This document shows positions 55,086 to 64,000 of a DNA stretch of 64,000 nt, one piece after another. The translations under genes and the position numbers were made by a program. Location of the stretch: contig NC_059290.1 of assembly GCF_017591435.1 (NCBI RefSeq), positions 1,326,725 to 1,390,724 of the forward strand, in the 5' to 3' direction. Positions within the stretch are counted from its first letter, which is position 1; every line of letters begins with the position of its first letter. Under the pieces are notes generated by a model that saw only the letters and a list, made by a program, of their open reading frames with translations, did no database searches and was not told the DNA's origin. Source of the DNA: Portunus trituberculatus (Eukaryota; Arthropoda; Malacostraca; Decapoda; Portunidae).

Positions 55086-58000
55086 TGGAAGGGATCAACA
55101 TAAGCATGGCACTGCAGGTTCCGTGAAGGTATGGAGGAGGTGGAGCGGCGGTACCAGTGTGTGATGGTGGCAGCGGTGCAGACAGTGGACACCGTGGCTC
55201 ATGGGCTTCGGGTGCTCAATGTATTCAAGCCTTTAGCAGCACGGAAATCCCTCTTCTCTGTGTTCTATGTGATGATTGACCATGTAAGACTCCAGTCATC
55301 TTTTACCTTGCATTCTCTCCTCATTCCTGATGATTTTTTTTTTAATGCTTTGTGTTTCTTTATTATTACCTAGCATTGAAAAAAAAGAGTCACAGTTAGC
55401 AAAGATAACAATAGTGATTTTTTCTGTATAGATTATGTTTTATTGTTTACTTTTTTGCAGTGTCTCATATTATTGATTCAAGTATTGAGGTAGTAAGAAG
55501 TGCAGGTTAGCATGATATATGGACCCCTCATGTTCAGAGGGAAGGTAAAATTTTGCAGTATAAGTTATTTTAATGTATGTATATAATCTAACCAGTCTTG
55601 TTCTATTTAGATCATATTTGTTTGATATTGTGGCATGCTGTATTACATTCTATTGAAGCATTACCAGTTACTTAATAAATACTGTAGTGCTTCTTACTGG
55701 AAAAATCATTGTTATTCTATTTTGATGTGTGTATCTAATCTAACCTATCTTACATCTAAGTAGGTCATATATTTATGTAATATTGTGGCACATTGTATTA
55801 TGCTCCACTAAGCATCACTATTTATTTAACTCTTATAAAGAAACCTGTGCGCATTTTATTTTAATGTATGCATCTAATCTAACCTCTCCAGGATCTAGCT
55901 AGGTAATCTTCATGTAGTGTTGTGGCACCTTGCATTACTATATGCTCCACTGCAAGATCACCTTTCACTTAAACAGTAGCTATTGCAATGTTTCTTATTC
56001 AAAACTTCTTCACAGAATCAGTACTTTCCAGATTCTGAACCTGTTTGATCGTGACCTGGAGGAAGTAGAGAAAGAATATGTGTTCCGCTCCATGAAGGTG
56101 GGTGGGGAGGGTTTCCACTATTCCAAGATGGCGCGGTGGGCAGCAGACACTCGCAGGAAGCTGGAGCAGGAAGTCAATGTGAGTTGCAGGCAGGAAGAGC
56201 AACATATGATGCTTGAGCAGACTGGTGAAAGCAAACAGATAGTCATGTTTTTGATAGTCCTGGCAGTACTTCAGTAATGTTGGAGTCCTTTGCTATCTTT
56301 GTTTTCATATTTCTGTACAGCTACTGCAGTACTTAAATAGTCTAATGAGGGAAAAGTCAGTCATACTTTTGATAGTCCTACCAGTATCTTGATGATGTTT
56401 TGAAAGTATCTAAACATAATTGGACTGCTCTTTTATCATATATCTTCGTTTTTCTCTACAGCTGCTAAAGAACCAGTCATGGCTGCCATACTACCCCCGG
56501 CTGGACTCCATCTACCAGCGGTGGGGCCGGACAGTGCTGCTGCTGCGAGGCGTTGTCTCCAACATGTACGCCGCCTGGATTGCCTCCCTGGAGCCCAACC
56601 CTTCCAAACGCCTCCTTGAATCCATCTTCAGGTGGCGCCCTGGAGCCATTCAGAGCCTGCAGGACAACTTTGATGTGTGAGTGACCCCTTGATGCAGCTC
56701 ACTCATTGCCCCATTGGGAATGGTCATGTGACTCTTGATTCATGTCCAGTGCAGTGCTATCTTGGGTAGGAAGTCTCTTCATCAGACACAGAAATATGAC
56801 ACCTTCACTAATGCCATTATTTGTTTGGTTTGATTTACCTAGGTAATGAGCCTTTACTTCTTTTTTGTGAGGGAATTGCCTCCTATTGGGAGACAGAAAA
56901 GCAGCTCATAAAAAGTACATAAAACATTTAGATTAATGTAAAGGTATATTCCCTGGTTTTTCATCTTACAGACAGTTGTACAAGGACCTGGAGGAGGCAG
57001 GGGCATGGAAGGCTATGGGCTTTGACATTCCTGATGCCATTACTCCAATATTTGCTGACATTGCTGTTTACAAGGATATCAGAAAAAAGGTTAAGGATGA
57101 AAAGGAAGTATACTTTATTATTAGCTCAATATGACAAAATTGATAAAATAAATTTAATTATTACAGAAAAAAATAAGGACATCAAGTGATGACAATGATC
57201 ATGAAAACAGCTTGAAGTAATGGTTTTAATGTATCTGTGGAATATTTCCTTGGCTCATAGAGAGTAAAGTATACCCTCCTACCTCTTTCCTCATACCTAG
57301 GTAATGGACTGTGCCAATGGCTTCAACAACTTCATGTCTAGGGTGTCCCGAGATGAAGCTCAAATGTTTGAGAGTCAGATTCAGGCAGCAGTGAAAAGCT
57401 TCTACCCTGGCCTGTCTGCTGTGACTTGGATGCAGCGAGATGCGGTGGCAACACTACTGACTCGCTGCACTGCTGTAGTGAGGAATGTTCAGGAGCAGGT
57501 GTCCCAGTACCTAGCAGTGAACCAGGACCTGTCATCTGTGCTGCTCAAGACCAAGGAAATGGCTTTGTATAAACGTGATGATGCCATGGTGTATGAGGGC
57601 AATGGCTTCCAGGAAGACCTTGGTTCACAGCTACATGCAGCAGCTGAGGCTGTGAAATCCAAGTTCCGTCAGATGGAAGAGATCCTAGACTCTCTACACC
57701 AGAAGCTCATCAGCAAGACCAGTGTGAAGGCAGAGCAAGCCTGGCTGGCCTATGTCACCAGGATTGATAATCTCTTTCTGGATTGTCAAAGAGAGGTGTT
57801 GCGAAGATCTCTTCTCTCCTTTGAAGGAATGCTGATGGGGTCCCGCAGTTGTCCGATGGAGAAGCTGACACCAGTCTTCACTATTGCTATCAGTCTTACT
57901 GATGGCAGAATTATTTGCAAGCCTTCTGTCAGTCAAGTACTGCAGCTTGTCACATCTTTAGAGACACAGTTTTCTGAGAGTTTAGGAAAAATTCCATGTC

Positions 58001-61000
58001 TTCTGCGCCGATTCTCTTTGGAGAAGGCCAAAGCTCACTCCCACCTGCCGGCACTGGATGACAAGCTGTGCTCCCGACTGCAAGCCAAGCTGAACAGTGA
58101 GTTCCAGACGCAGGTGGAGGAGTTGAAGCAGCGACTGGAAGAGTGGCAGGCTTACCGTGACCTGTGGGAAGTGGACCGAAGAGAGTTTTTTGAGCACTAC
58201 CTTACTAAGGCCAACTCTGTTTATATCTTTGAGACAGACATCATGACTTTTGAAAGAAAACTAAGAGAAATAGAGAATACAGAGGATCATATGAAGGTTG
58301 GCACATTTTATGTAAACTGTGAGACTTTGAAGCACCAGCTGATCATGTTATGTAAGTCATGGGTGTCTGACTTTGAAAAAAACCTCTTTAAGATTGCCTC
58401 TGAGAAATTGGATATTCTTTATTCTTACAGTGGGGAGACACGGGCATTGCTCAAAAGTGACCCACAGGACATTTCTTCCCTATTGACAGCAGCTGATGAG
58501 TGTCATGCAGCCAAACAGCAGCTGGCAGTTTACAGAAGAGAGTTTCAGCCGGTTAGGGAACAGTTTGACGTGTTGAGGAAGTACCATTATGACATCCCAG
58601 ACAAAGTGAACAGCAGCCTGGAGCAGCTGGAGAAGGAGTGGGATGCTGTTGAAGGTCTCTTGACAGAAAAGGTTCTTGAGTTGAATGCTGCCTTGGATGG
58701 TTTCCGTAAGACTTACAATGATCGATCTGAGCTGGTGCTGGAGGAGGTAGATGCCCTCAAGGAACACTTCCGTCAAGCATTGCCCACACGGCTAGATCGC
58801 CCTGTGTGTGAGGCCTGCAGTGTGATTAAGATGCTGAAAGACATGATGGCAGACATAATCACCAAGCTGAGTGTAAATGAAACCCTTATGTTGCTGTCAT
58901 TACCAACTGTTGAGTTTCCAGAGCTTCCAGCATTCCAGCATGACCTAGTGTCAGCAGAGAAGATGTGGTCACTACTAGAGGAGTGGCAGCAGGCATGGGA
59001 GAGCTGGGCAAACATGATAGTGTGGGAGGTGAGTGTTGTTGGCCTTCAGGAGATGCTCTCCACCTTTGGTCACAAGCTGAGGGCCATCAAGCCCTTTGCA
59101 GCAGGGGAGATAAACACAAGGGCAGGTGTGGGAGAGGGTGATTGGGAGTTAAAAGAGGAATTTCTCACCAGGATTGAGCTGTGCAAACTACTGGTTCCTC
59201 TGACTCTTAACCTGCAGAATGCCAGGCTAAGGACTCACCACTGGGATCAGATCAAGGCACTTGTCAAGGCAGAGTTTGACAAAGACTCACCTGACTTTAC
59301 ACTTGGTTTCCTCCAGAAATTAAACCTTACCTCTTACAAGAAAGACATGTCTGCTATCCTTGTGAACTCCACAGAGGAGGCCAAACTAGTGAGTGAGATT
59401 GACAACATCAAGAGTCTAGCCTCAGACATACCACTCAATCTTAGGGCCATACCAGGTATGAGTGTGTCTGTTCTGGAATCTACTTCAGCTGCAAATGAAA
59501 CCATTGTGGAACTGAATACACGGTTACAGGTTTTGTCAGCCTCTCACCATGCTCGGCCATATGCTGAAGACATTGATGGCATACGTGCAATGCTGTCCTC
59601 TATGATTACCTTCTTGGAAGAAGTGGAGGCACTGCAGAGAACATGGGGCACCTGGGAGCCCTTCTTCCTTGTGCCAGATGTGAGACTCCACATGGTCTAT
59701 GCTACCTCTATCTTCGACTCCCTCAATGAGCGGTGGTGCCAGTTGTCAAATATCATGACATCTGAACAGTTTCTCAAGCCTGTGGCATTGCACGATCACC
59801 TGAGGAAGGAAGTGAGGGGCATGTCGTCTGAATTCCGCTGCCTCACCCAGCAGGTGAGGCCGTACTTACAGGACCGCCGGGACCAGTATACCCGCTTTTG
59901 GCTCCTCTCTGATAATGACTTGGTGGCTGCACTGTCCACTGTGATAGATGGGGAATCAGCCAGGCCCTTCTTGCCAAAGCTTTTCACCAACATTACAAGA
60001 ATAAAACAGGAGAAGAACAGCCAGTTGACAACAATGGAAATTATTGGTGTGTCCTCCCAGGAAGGAGAGTTTTTGGAACTCAATTCCTACATTCCTCTGA
60101 TGGGATCCTTTGACACATGGCTCAAAAATCTGTCATCCAGCATTGAAGCAACACTGAAGGAACATGTGCGGCAGTGCAGGAACAGCATGAAGTCTGTGGC
60201 CATGAAGGTGGATGATGTGGTGAAGCTCTGGCCCTTGCAAGTAACAGTGATTGCCTTCCTCATGCACTGGACTATGGAGGTGAGCCGCACCCTTGCCAAG
60301 ACGAAGGGTTGCCTCAATGGTGACACGCTGCAGGTGTTCAAGAAGAAGATACGGGACTCACAGATGCGTCTTGACGGTTGTCTTCAAGGGAGCCTGCCCA
60401 AGCTCGTACGGGAGAAGGTACGCTTGTTTTATCTGACGGTGCTGCAGGTGAGGGACTTCTTGTGTGGAGCAGCTGAGGGAAAGTGGAGTATTGCCTCAGA
60501 GAGTGACATGCCACTTCGATACACTTGGGAGAAGGACACAGACAATTTGTTGTTTCAAGTTGGTACACATGACTTAGCTTATTCTTGGGAGTATCAGGGG
60601 CTGTGGCCTTTCACAGCCCTTACACCCTCTCTCACCCTGGCCTTCACCCAGCTGGCCAAAGTGCTGTGTCAGGGAACAGCACTAGGTCTGCTTGGGGCCT
60701 ATGGCTGTGGCAAAACAGAGACAGTGAAGAGCCTTGCCCATCTCCTGGGGCGTCACTTGGTGGTTGTGGAGTGCACCCCTAAACTGACAGCCACTCATTT
60801 GGCCCAGATGTTACTAGGTGTCAGTCAGTCTCCCAGCTGGTTGCTCCTGGAGTCCGCTCACTGCCTGGATGAGGATGTCGTGCCACCCCTCAGGGAGATG
60901 CTAAAAGTAGTGCAGGAGGGACAGCGGGCAGCAGCAGCAGCAGCAGCCAAAGCAGGCGGGGGACGAGGCTCCAAGCTGCATCTGCCGCCTTCTGTTATCC

Positions 61001-64000
61001 TGGAGGGCATCCGTCTCACAGTGTCACCCCTAGCAGCTGTTGTGCTGGAGATGCAGCCAGACCAGTCCACTGCTAGAAGGACAATGGATATTCTAAAGGA
61101 GACTTGCCGTCCTGTTGTCATCTTCAGACCAGATGTACAGGTGATGTGCCTGTGGGAATGTTTCTTGCATCATTGGTGGCATATTGACAATTATTTAATG
61201 ATATGATTGGCAGGATCATACTCACCTTCTTTATACACACTTCTGGTCATGAATCATTTAATATTAGAACTCTCATGTGAATCCATATTGATTGTTATAG
61301 TACTAGAAATAAGAATTAGTTCCACATTGTAAGATGACCAAAATATTCTGCCCTGCAGGTGATGACTGAGTGTTTGATGGTGGTGGAAGGCTTCAAGGAG
61401 AGCAGGAGTCTGTCATTGAAGGTGAGTGAAGCTATGGAGAGTCTTGCCTCTGCCCTCCCTCGACGGTACCGCTGGCAGCTGGGGATCCGTGGTGCTAACC
61501 TGCTTGTGAACCTCGCCAAAGACATTATCAGACGCCAGCCAGAAGTGGACGAGGTGGATACAATGCCCCTAGCCCTGCGGGAGCATCTCTTGCCACAGCT
61601 GAGGGAGAATGAACTACCAATATTCAAGGAAGTGTTTGCATCCCTCTTTCCAGACTTTGAAGCTGCTCCAATCATCCATGAGGTTCTGAAGGAGGGGTTG
61701 ATAGAGGAAATGAATAATAGAACCTTGATAGTGAAGGACATGTACACTGATAAGACTCTTCAGTTGCATGAGGCCATCTCCAAAAATAAGATAGTGATTG
61801 CCTTTGGGCCTTCAGGGTCTGGGAAGTCTACTTCCATTGAGCTGTTGCACACCACCACTGGCCTTCTCAATGAGGCCGGCCATACAGGTTTTAGACTGGC
61901 CTGGCTCGAGGCTCTCAGCCCACTGGTGGTGGAGCATGAGTTGCTTTATGGTCCACAGGAAGACCTGGCCATTGGGGAGCGAAGTGGACACCTGATGCAC
62001 CTCATCCAGAAGTGTCACAAGGCACCACCAACGTCTGACTTGTGGCTGCTGCTGGAAGGACCCAAAGACCACAAGTGGCTCTCTCAATTCTTCCTTCATA
62101 TCCATCCCACCAACAGCACCTTCCTGTGCAGCCTTCGCCAGAATATCTCCTTCCCATCTAACTTGAAGATCATCCTGGAGGTGTCAGGAGACATTGGCCA
62201 CCTCTCTCCTGGTGAGCTGGCCATGTGCTACACCATCCACTTTCCTGCGCAGCCACAGCTTTGGGAAGATGTCATTCAGAGTTGGCGAGCAACCATCGCC
62301 AACGTGCGAGTGTCTCGTGCCTTGCAGACACTTATCAAAAAGAACTTGCCAAACTTCATTAACATCCTGGATGCTGAGCTTGTGTCTAAGCCTCAGATGA
62401 TCATGAAGGCCAAGGCCTTTGTTGCCATCATGAATTCCCTAATGGAGGCACAGACAATGACAGTTGAGCCTGAGGACTGGGTTGCCAGACTTACTCCTGC
62501 CTTTATCTTCAGCATCATTTGGTCATTTGGAGCAAACATCTCTCAGAGGGAAGCTGCCGAATTTGAAGAAGTGGTAACTCGTATGATTGAGGATGTTCCT
62601 GAAGGAGGAATCTATGACTACTTTGTTGATCCTGTCAGTGGGAGCTTCCTCTCTTGGAGTCACCTCTCCCCAGAGATAGAGCAGCTTGACATTCGCCTCC
62701 CTGTTGTGGAGTCAAGTCTTGTTCCCACACAACGCATCATCAAGTACACCAGAATTATAAGAACATTGATGGATCAGGGAATACCTGTTCTGCTTACAGG
62801 ACCACCAGGCTCTGGCAAAACTACCATCATTAATGTGCTCAGACAAATTCCAAACAAAGAGCAAATGGCCATTCTGCTCAGCTTCACAGCCAACACTCAC
62901 CCTGTGAATATTCAGAGCACCCTAGAAAGCCAACTCATGAAGCAGGGCAAAAATACACTGGCATGTAAGAAATCTAAGCTGCATGTGCTCATTGATGATC
63001 TTCACTGCAGCGAGGGAAGTGATCACTTACACGAAATCTTGGCCACTGTTAGGTATACCACTCAGCGTGGAAAGTTGTTTAGCCATGACAGCAAGGCATT
63101 CCTGACATTGCCCCCACTCTGTTATCTGTTCACTATGCAAAGAAAAACTTGCTTCTTTGGCCAGGAAAAAACTCAAGAGATTAATGAGCATATAGATGGC
63201 CGCTGGTTAGAGACCTTCCACTCCCTCACATTGCCAGAATTTTATGACAAAGAACTGGAAGGAATCTTCAGCAAGCTCTTTGATGAGGCTTTAGGACATT
63301 TTGACCAAGAAGTGAAATGTCTGAGGACTGTGTTGGCTGAGGGTGTGGTATATCTGTTTAGGTGTATGGGAAAGAAGAGCCAGGTAGCCTGTGGAGACTA
63401 CTTATCTCTTGTGCACCATCCACGTCAAATCTTCTCAGTGCTCAAGGGCCTCCAGCTGGGGGATGAGGAAACACAAGACAGAGACAACTTCCTACGACAC
63501 CTGACCCACGAGTGTTACCGTGTATTCCACGATCTTGGTGTGATGCCTCAAGAAGCCTTTGACCAGCTCATGAATGAGGTCCTCACAGAGTATCTGTGCA
63601 TTGGTCTAAACACTGTCACTCACGATCCTTCTAACTTTATGCTGACACGGCTTGGTAATGAAGAGGATCTGTATGATGATGCAAACATTCAGTCTCTCCA
63701 GCAAATCCTCGAGAAAAGTGGACAGGCCCTCCTAGGTCCTAAACAGACCTTTGTGGTGTTCAACAGCCTCATCCACCACTTAGTGCGACTTCTACGCATA
63801 TTAGGATATCAACACAAAGAAGACAAAGAACCTTCGTTGGCCCTAGGCAGTGTTGGAGGCCACGTGGTGTTGGTGGGTCCTGAGGGATGTGGCAAGAAGA
63901 CATGTGCCCGATTGGTGTCCTCCCTGGCAGGTTACAAGACCCATGATGTGACAGGAACCCCTGAAGAAGAAGTGATCATGACAAGACAGATCATTGCAGA
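47203..64000 (+). CDS. Dynein-heavy-chain-like protein with degenerate AAA1, 3' partial
   Basis: Seventeen exons: 47203-47249, 48794-48896, 49267-49397, 49536-49709, 49828-50120, 50317-50430, 50871-50995, 52046-52209, 52527-52728, 52917-53056, 54370-54558, 55118-55283, 56032-56178, 56462-56676, 56972-57089, 57301-61140, 61359-64000+. All phases fit; about 2,936 codons are in view. A Glu-rich N-terminus (exon 2) leads into a dynein stem (LVFNLTSKEWLKHFDR in exon 11), then the linker region (HWDQIKALVK, FTLGFLQKLNLTSYK) and AAA1-AAA4. P-loops are GAYGCGKT (about residue 1908), GPSGSGKS (2206), GPPGSGKT (2537) and GPEGCGKK (2896), spaced as in true dynein heavy chains. AAA1 Walker B is WLLLES instead of the usual hhhhDE, and the MNPGY-type sensor is MQPDQ. 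So it is dynein-shaped but AAA1 probably cannot hydrolyse ATP. It is too divergent for cytoplasmic dynein 1; a DNHD1-like or degenerate axonemal chain fits best. Exon 11's acceptor and exon 13's start were chosen by phase and are less sure. Confidence 0.85.
48446..48717 (+). mobile_element. SINE type A in intron 1 of the dynein-like gene
   Basis: It lacks the first part of the head and starts AGCTTCACAAGCCAGAGG just after a short AC run; B box GGTTCGATTCC is kept; end CAAACAGTGAAACACACAC. Confidence 0.9.
49398..49450. repeat. (GT)n starting at the splice donor of exon 3
   Basis: The intron begins GTCAG|GTGTGTGT: the donor GT is the first unit of a 53-bp GT repeat. Confidence 0.9.
50493..50790 (-). 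mobile_element. SINE type A (antisense) in intron 6 of the dynein-like gene
   Basis: The reverse complement shows the full element with head CCAGTAGCTCAGTGGTTAG, CAC anticodon loop and end CAAACAGTGAAACAC. GT runs (AC on its own strand) border both ends. Confidence 0.92.
51040..51874 (-). pseudogene. LINE C-terminal fragment in intron 7 of the dynein-like gene
   Basis: On the minus strand: WSKKWEMEFNVDKSHVMEM, KEKDLGVTMEEN and STKIRPRLEYAGVVWTPH (51490-51850), then after a frame change FPQRCVETWNSLSEE and FKEKLDKCRYGDR (51085-51200). This is the RT thumb and C-terminus of a non-LTR element. The 3' end, AGGTAAATACACACAC, runs into an AC repeat. The same family ends at 15567-15748. Confidence 0.85.
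51883..51951. repeat. (GT)n microsatellite
   Basis: About 69 bp of GT next to the 5' end of the LINE fragment. Confidence 0.95.
53522..54257. mobile_element. Mariner-like MITE in intron 10 of the dynein-like gene
   Basis: The left end reads TATAGTGGAATCTCGGACTT, then GGAACAATTCGG. The right end, read on the minus strand, gives TACAATGTCGACTCTTGGAC, then TTTGAACATAATT. The inverted ends share most bases and TA borders them. (AT)n at 53825-53919 lies inside. No transposase frame. Confidence 0.55.
53825..53919. repeat. (AT)n microsatellite
   Basis: About 95 bp of AT within the MITE. Confidence 0.95.
57301..61140 (+). CDS. Exon 16 of the dynein-like gene: stem, linker and AAA1
   Basis: A single 3,840-bp exon in phase 0 (acceptor CCTAG|GTAATG, donor TACAG|GTGATG) encodes 1,280 residues. 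It holds the rest of the stem, the linker (FWLLSDNDLV matches the FFFLSNDEL motif of dyneins), and all of AAA1: Walker A at 60694-60717 and the altered Walker B at 60841-60855 (E at 60850, S at 60853). An Ala- and Gly-rich insert (about 60925-60975) lies in AAA1 after Walker B. Reading on past the donor meets a stop at 61204-61206. Confidence 0.9.
61359..64000 (+). CDS. Exon 17 of the dynein-like gene: AAA2, AAA3, start of AAA4
   Basis: Open for at least 2,642 bp to the window edge. AAA2 Walker A at 61806-61829 with WLLLEGPKDHKW where dyneins have IVLDGDIDPMW; AAA3 Walker A at 62799-62822 with a good Walker B (LHVLIDDLH); AAA4 Walker A at 63876-63899. The stalk and AAA5-6 should lie beyond the window. 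Confidence 0.88.
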   Translation, partial: MMTECLMVVEGFKESRSLSLKVSEAMESLASALPRRYRWQLGIRGANLLVNLAKDIIRRQPEVDEVDTMPLALREHLLPQLRENELPIFKEVFASLFPDFEAAPIIHEVLKEGLIEEMNNRTLIVKDMYTDKTLQLHEAISKNKIVIAFGPSGSGKSTSIELLHTTTGLLNEAGHTGFRLAWLEALSPLVVEHELLYGPQEDLAIGERSGHLMHLIQKCHKAPPTSDLWLLLEGPKDHKWLSQFFLHIHPTNSTFLCSLRQNISFPSNLKIILEVSGDIGHLSPGELAMCYTIHFPAQPQLWEDVIQSWRATIANVRVSRALQTLIKKNLPNFINILDAELVSKPQMIMKAKAFVAIMNSLMEAQTMTVEPEDWVARLTPAFIFSIIWSFGANISQREAAEFEEVVTRMIEDVPEGGIYDYFVDPVSGSFLSWSHLSPEIEQLDIRLPVVESSLVPTQRIIKYTRIIRTLMDQGIPVLLTGPPGSGKTTIINVLRQIPNKEQMAILLSFTANTHPVNIQSTLESQLMKQGKNTLACKKSKLHVLIDDLHCSEGSDHLHEILATVRYTTQRGKLFSHDSKAFLTLPPLCYLFTMQRKTCFFGQEKTQEINEHIDGRWLETFHSLTLPEFYDKELEGIFSKLFDEALGHFDQEVKCLRTVLAEGVVYLFRCMGKKSQVACGDYLSLVHHPRQIFSVLKGLQLGDEETQDRDNFLRHLTHECYRVFHDLGVMPQEAFDQLMNEVLTEYLCIGLNTVTHDPSNFMLTRLGNEEDLYDDANIQSLQQILEKSGQALLGPKQTFVVFNSLIHHLVRLLRILGYQHKEDKEPSLALGSVGGHVVLVGPEGCGKKTCARLVSSLAGYKTHDVTGTPEEEVIMTRQIIA

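Noticed and set aside
55999..56031. Start of dynein-like exon 13 at the first AG (56016)
   Set aside because: That acceptor would put a stop in frame; the AG at 56030-56031 keeps phase 0 and the dynein reading.

Overview
The window looks like nuclear DNA of a decapod crustacean, most likely a crab. The evidence is spliceosomal genes with GT..AG introns, an RR-1 cuticle protein gene with an arthropod TATA/initiator promoter, an innexin, an IL-17-like cytokine, and a very high load of dinucleotide microsatellites and tRNA-derived SINEs typical of these genomes. No species-level call is possible from the sequence alone.

Layout. At 1-2445 are exons 2-5 of a monocarboxylate-transporter-like (SLC16) gene whose first exon lies off the left edge. 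At 3456-9293 is a defective Ty3/gypsy LTR element on the minus strand, with a 936-bp TA-flanked MITE inside its 3' LTR. From 9950 to 18950 there is a LINE reverse-transcriptase fragment, a SINE, a hAT-like MITE, more LINE pieces and large microsatellites. A second, apparently complete SLC16-like copy lies at 19054-26428; its third intron has been stretched to about 4.5 kb by stacked LINEs and a SINE. From 27 to 33 kb there is mostly simple sequence, with one good tRNA-Trp gene at 29612-29683 (minus). The cuticle gene is at 33029-34025. From 34 to 42.5 kb there are microsatellites, a pair of inverted MITEs, a 16-bp minisatellite and a chain of SINEs. An innexin-like gene is at 42653-43972, with a probable frameshifted tail to 44228. 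An intronless IL-17-like gene is at 45610-46260. From 47203 to the right edge runs a large dynein-heavy-chain-like gene, read here in 17 exons as far as the start of AAA4.

The most interesting item is that dynein-like gene. Its AAA1 module keeps Walker A but has lost both Walker B acids (E-S where D-E is expected), so it is probably not an ordinary motor. A near-perfect RFX X-box, the hallmark of cilia gene promoters, lies about 325 bp upstream of its start. Decapod sperm have no flagellum, so a ciliary dynein relative there needs explaining.

The second theme is how repeats are built. Two SINE types share one body but carry different tRNA-like heads. These SINEs and one LINE family end in (AC)n, which suggests that much of the window's CA-repeat load was seeded by retroposition. 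The two SLC16-like copies form a duplicated locus with patchy divergence that looks like gene conversion.
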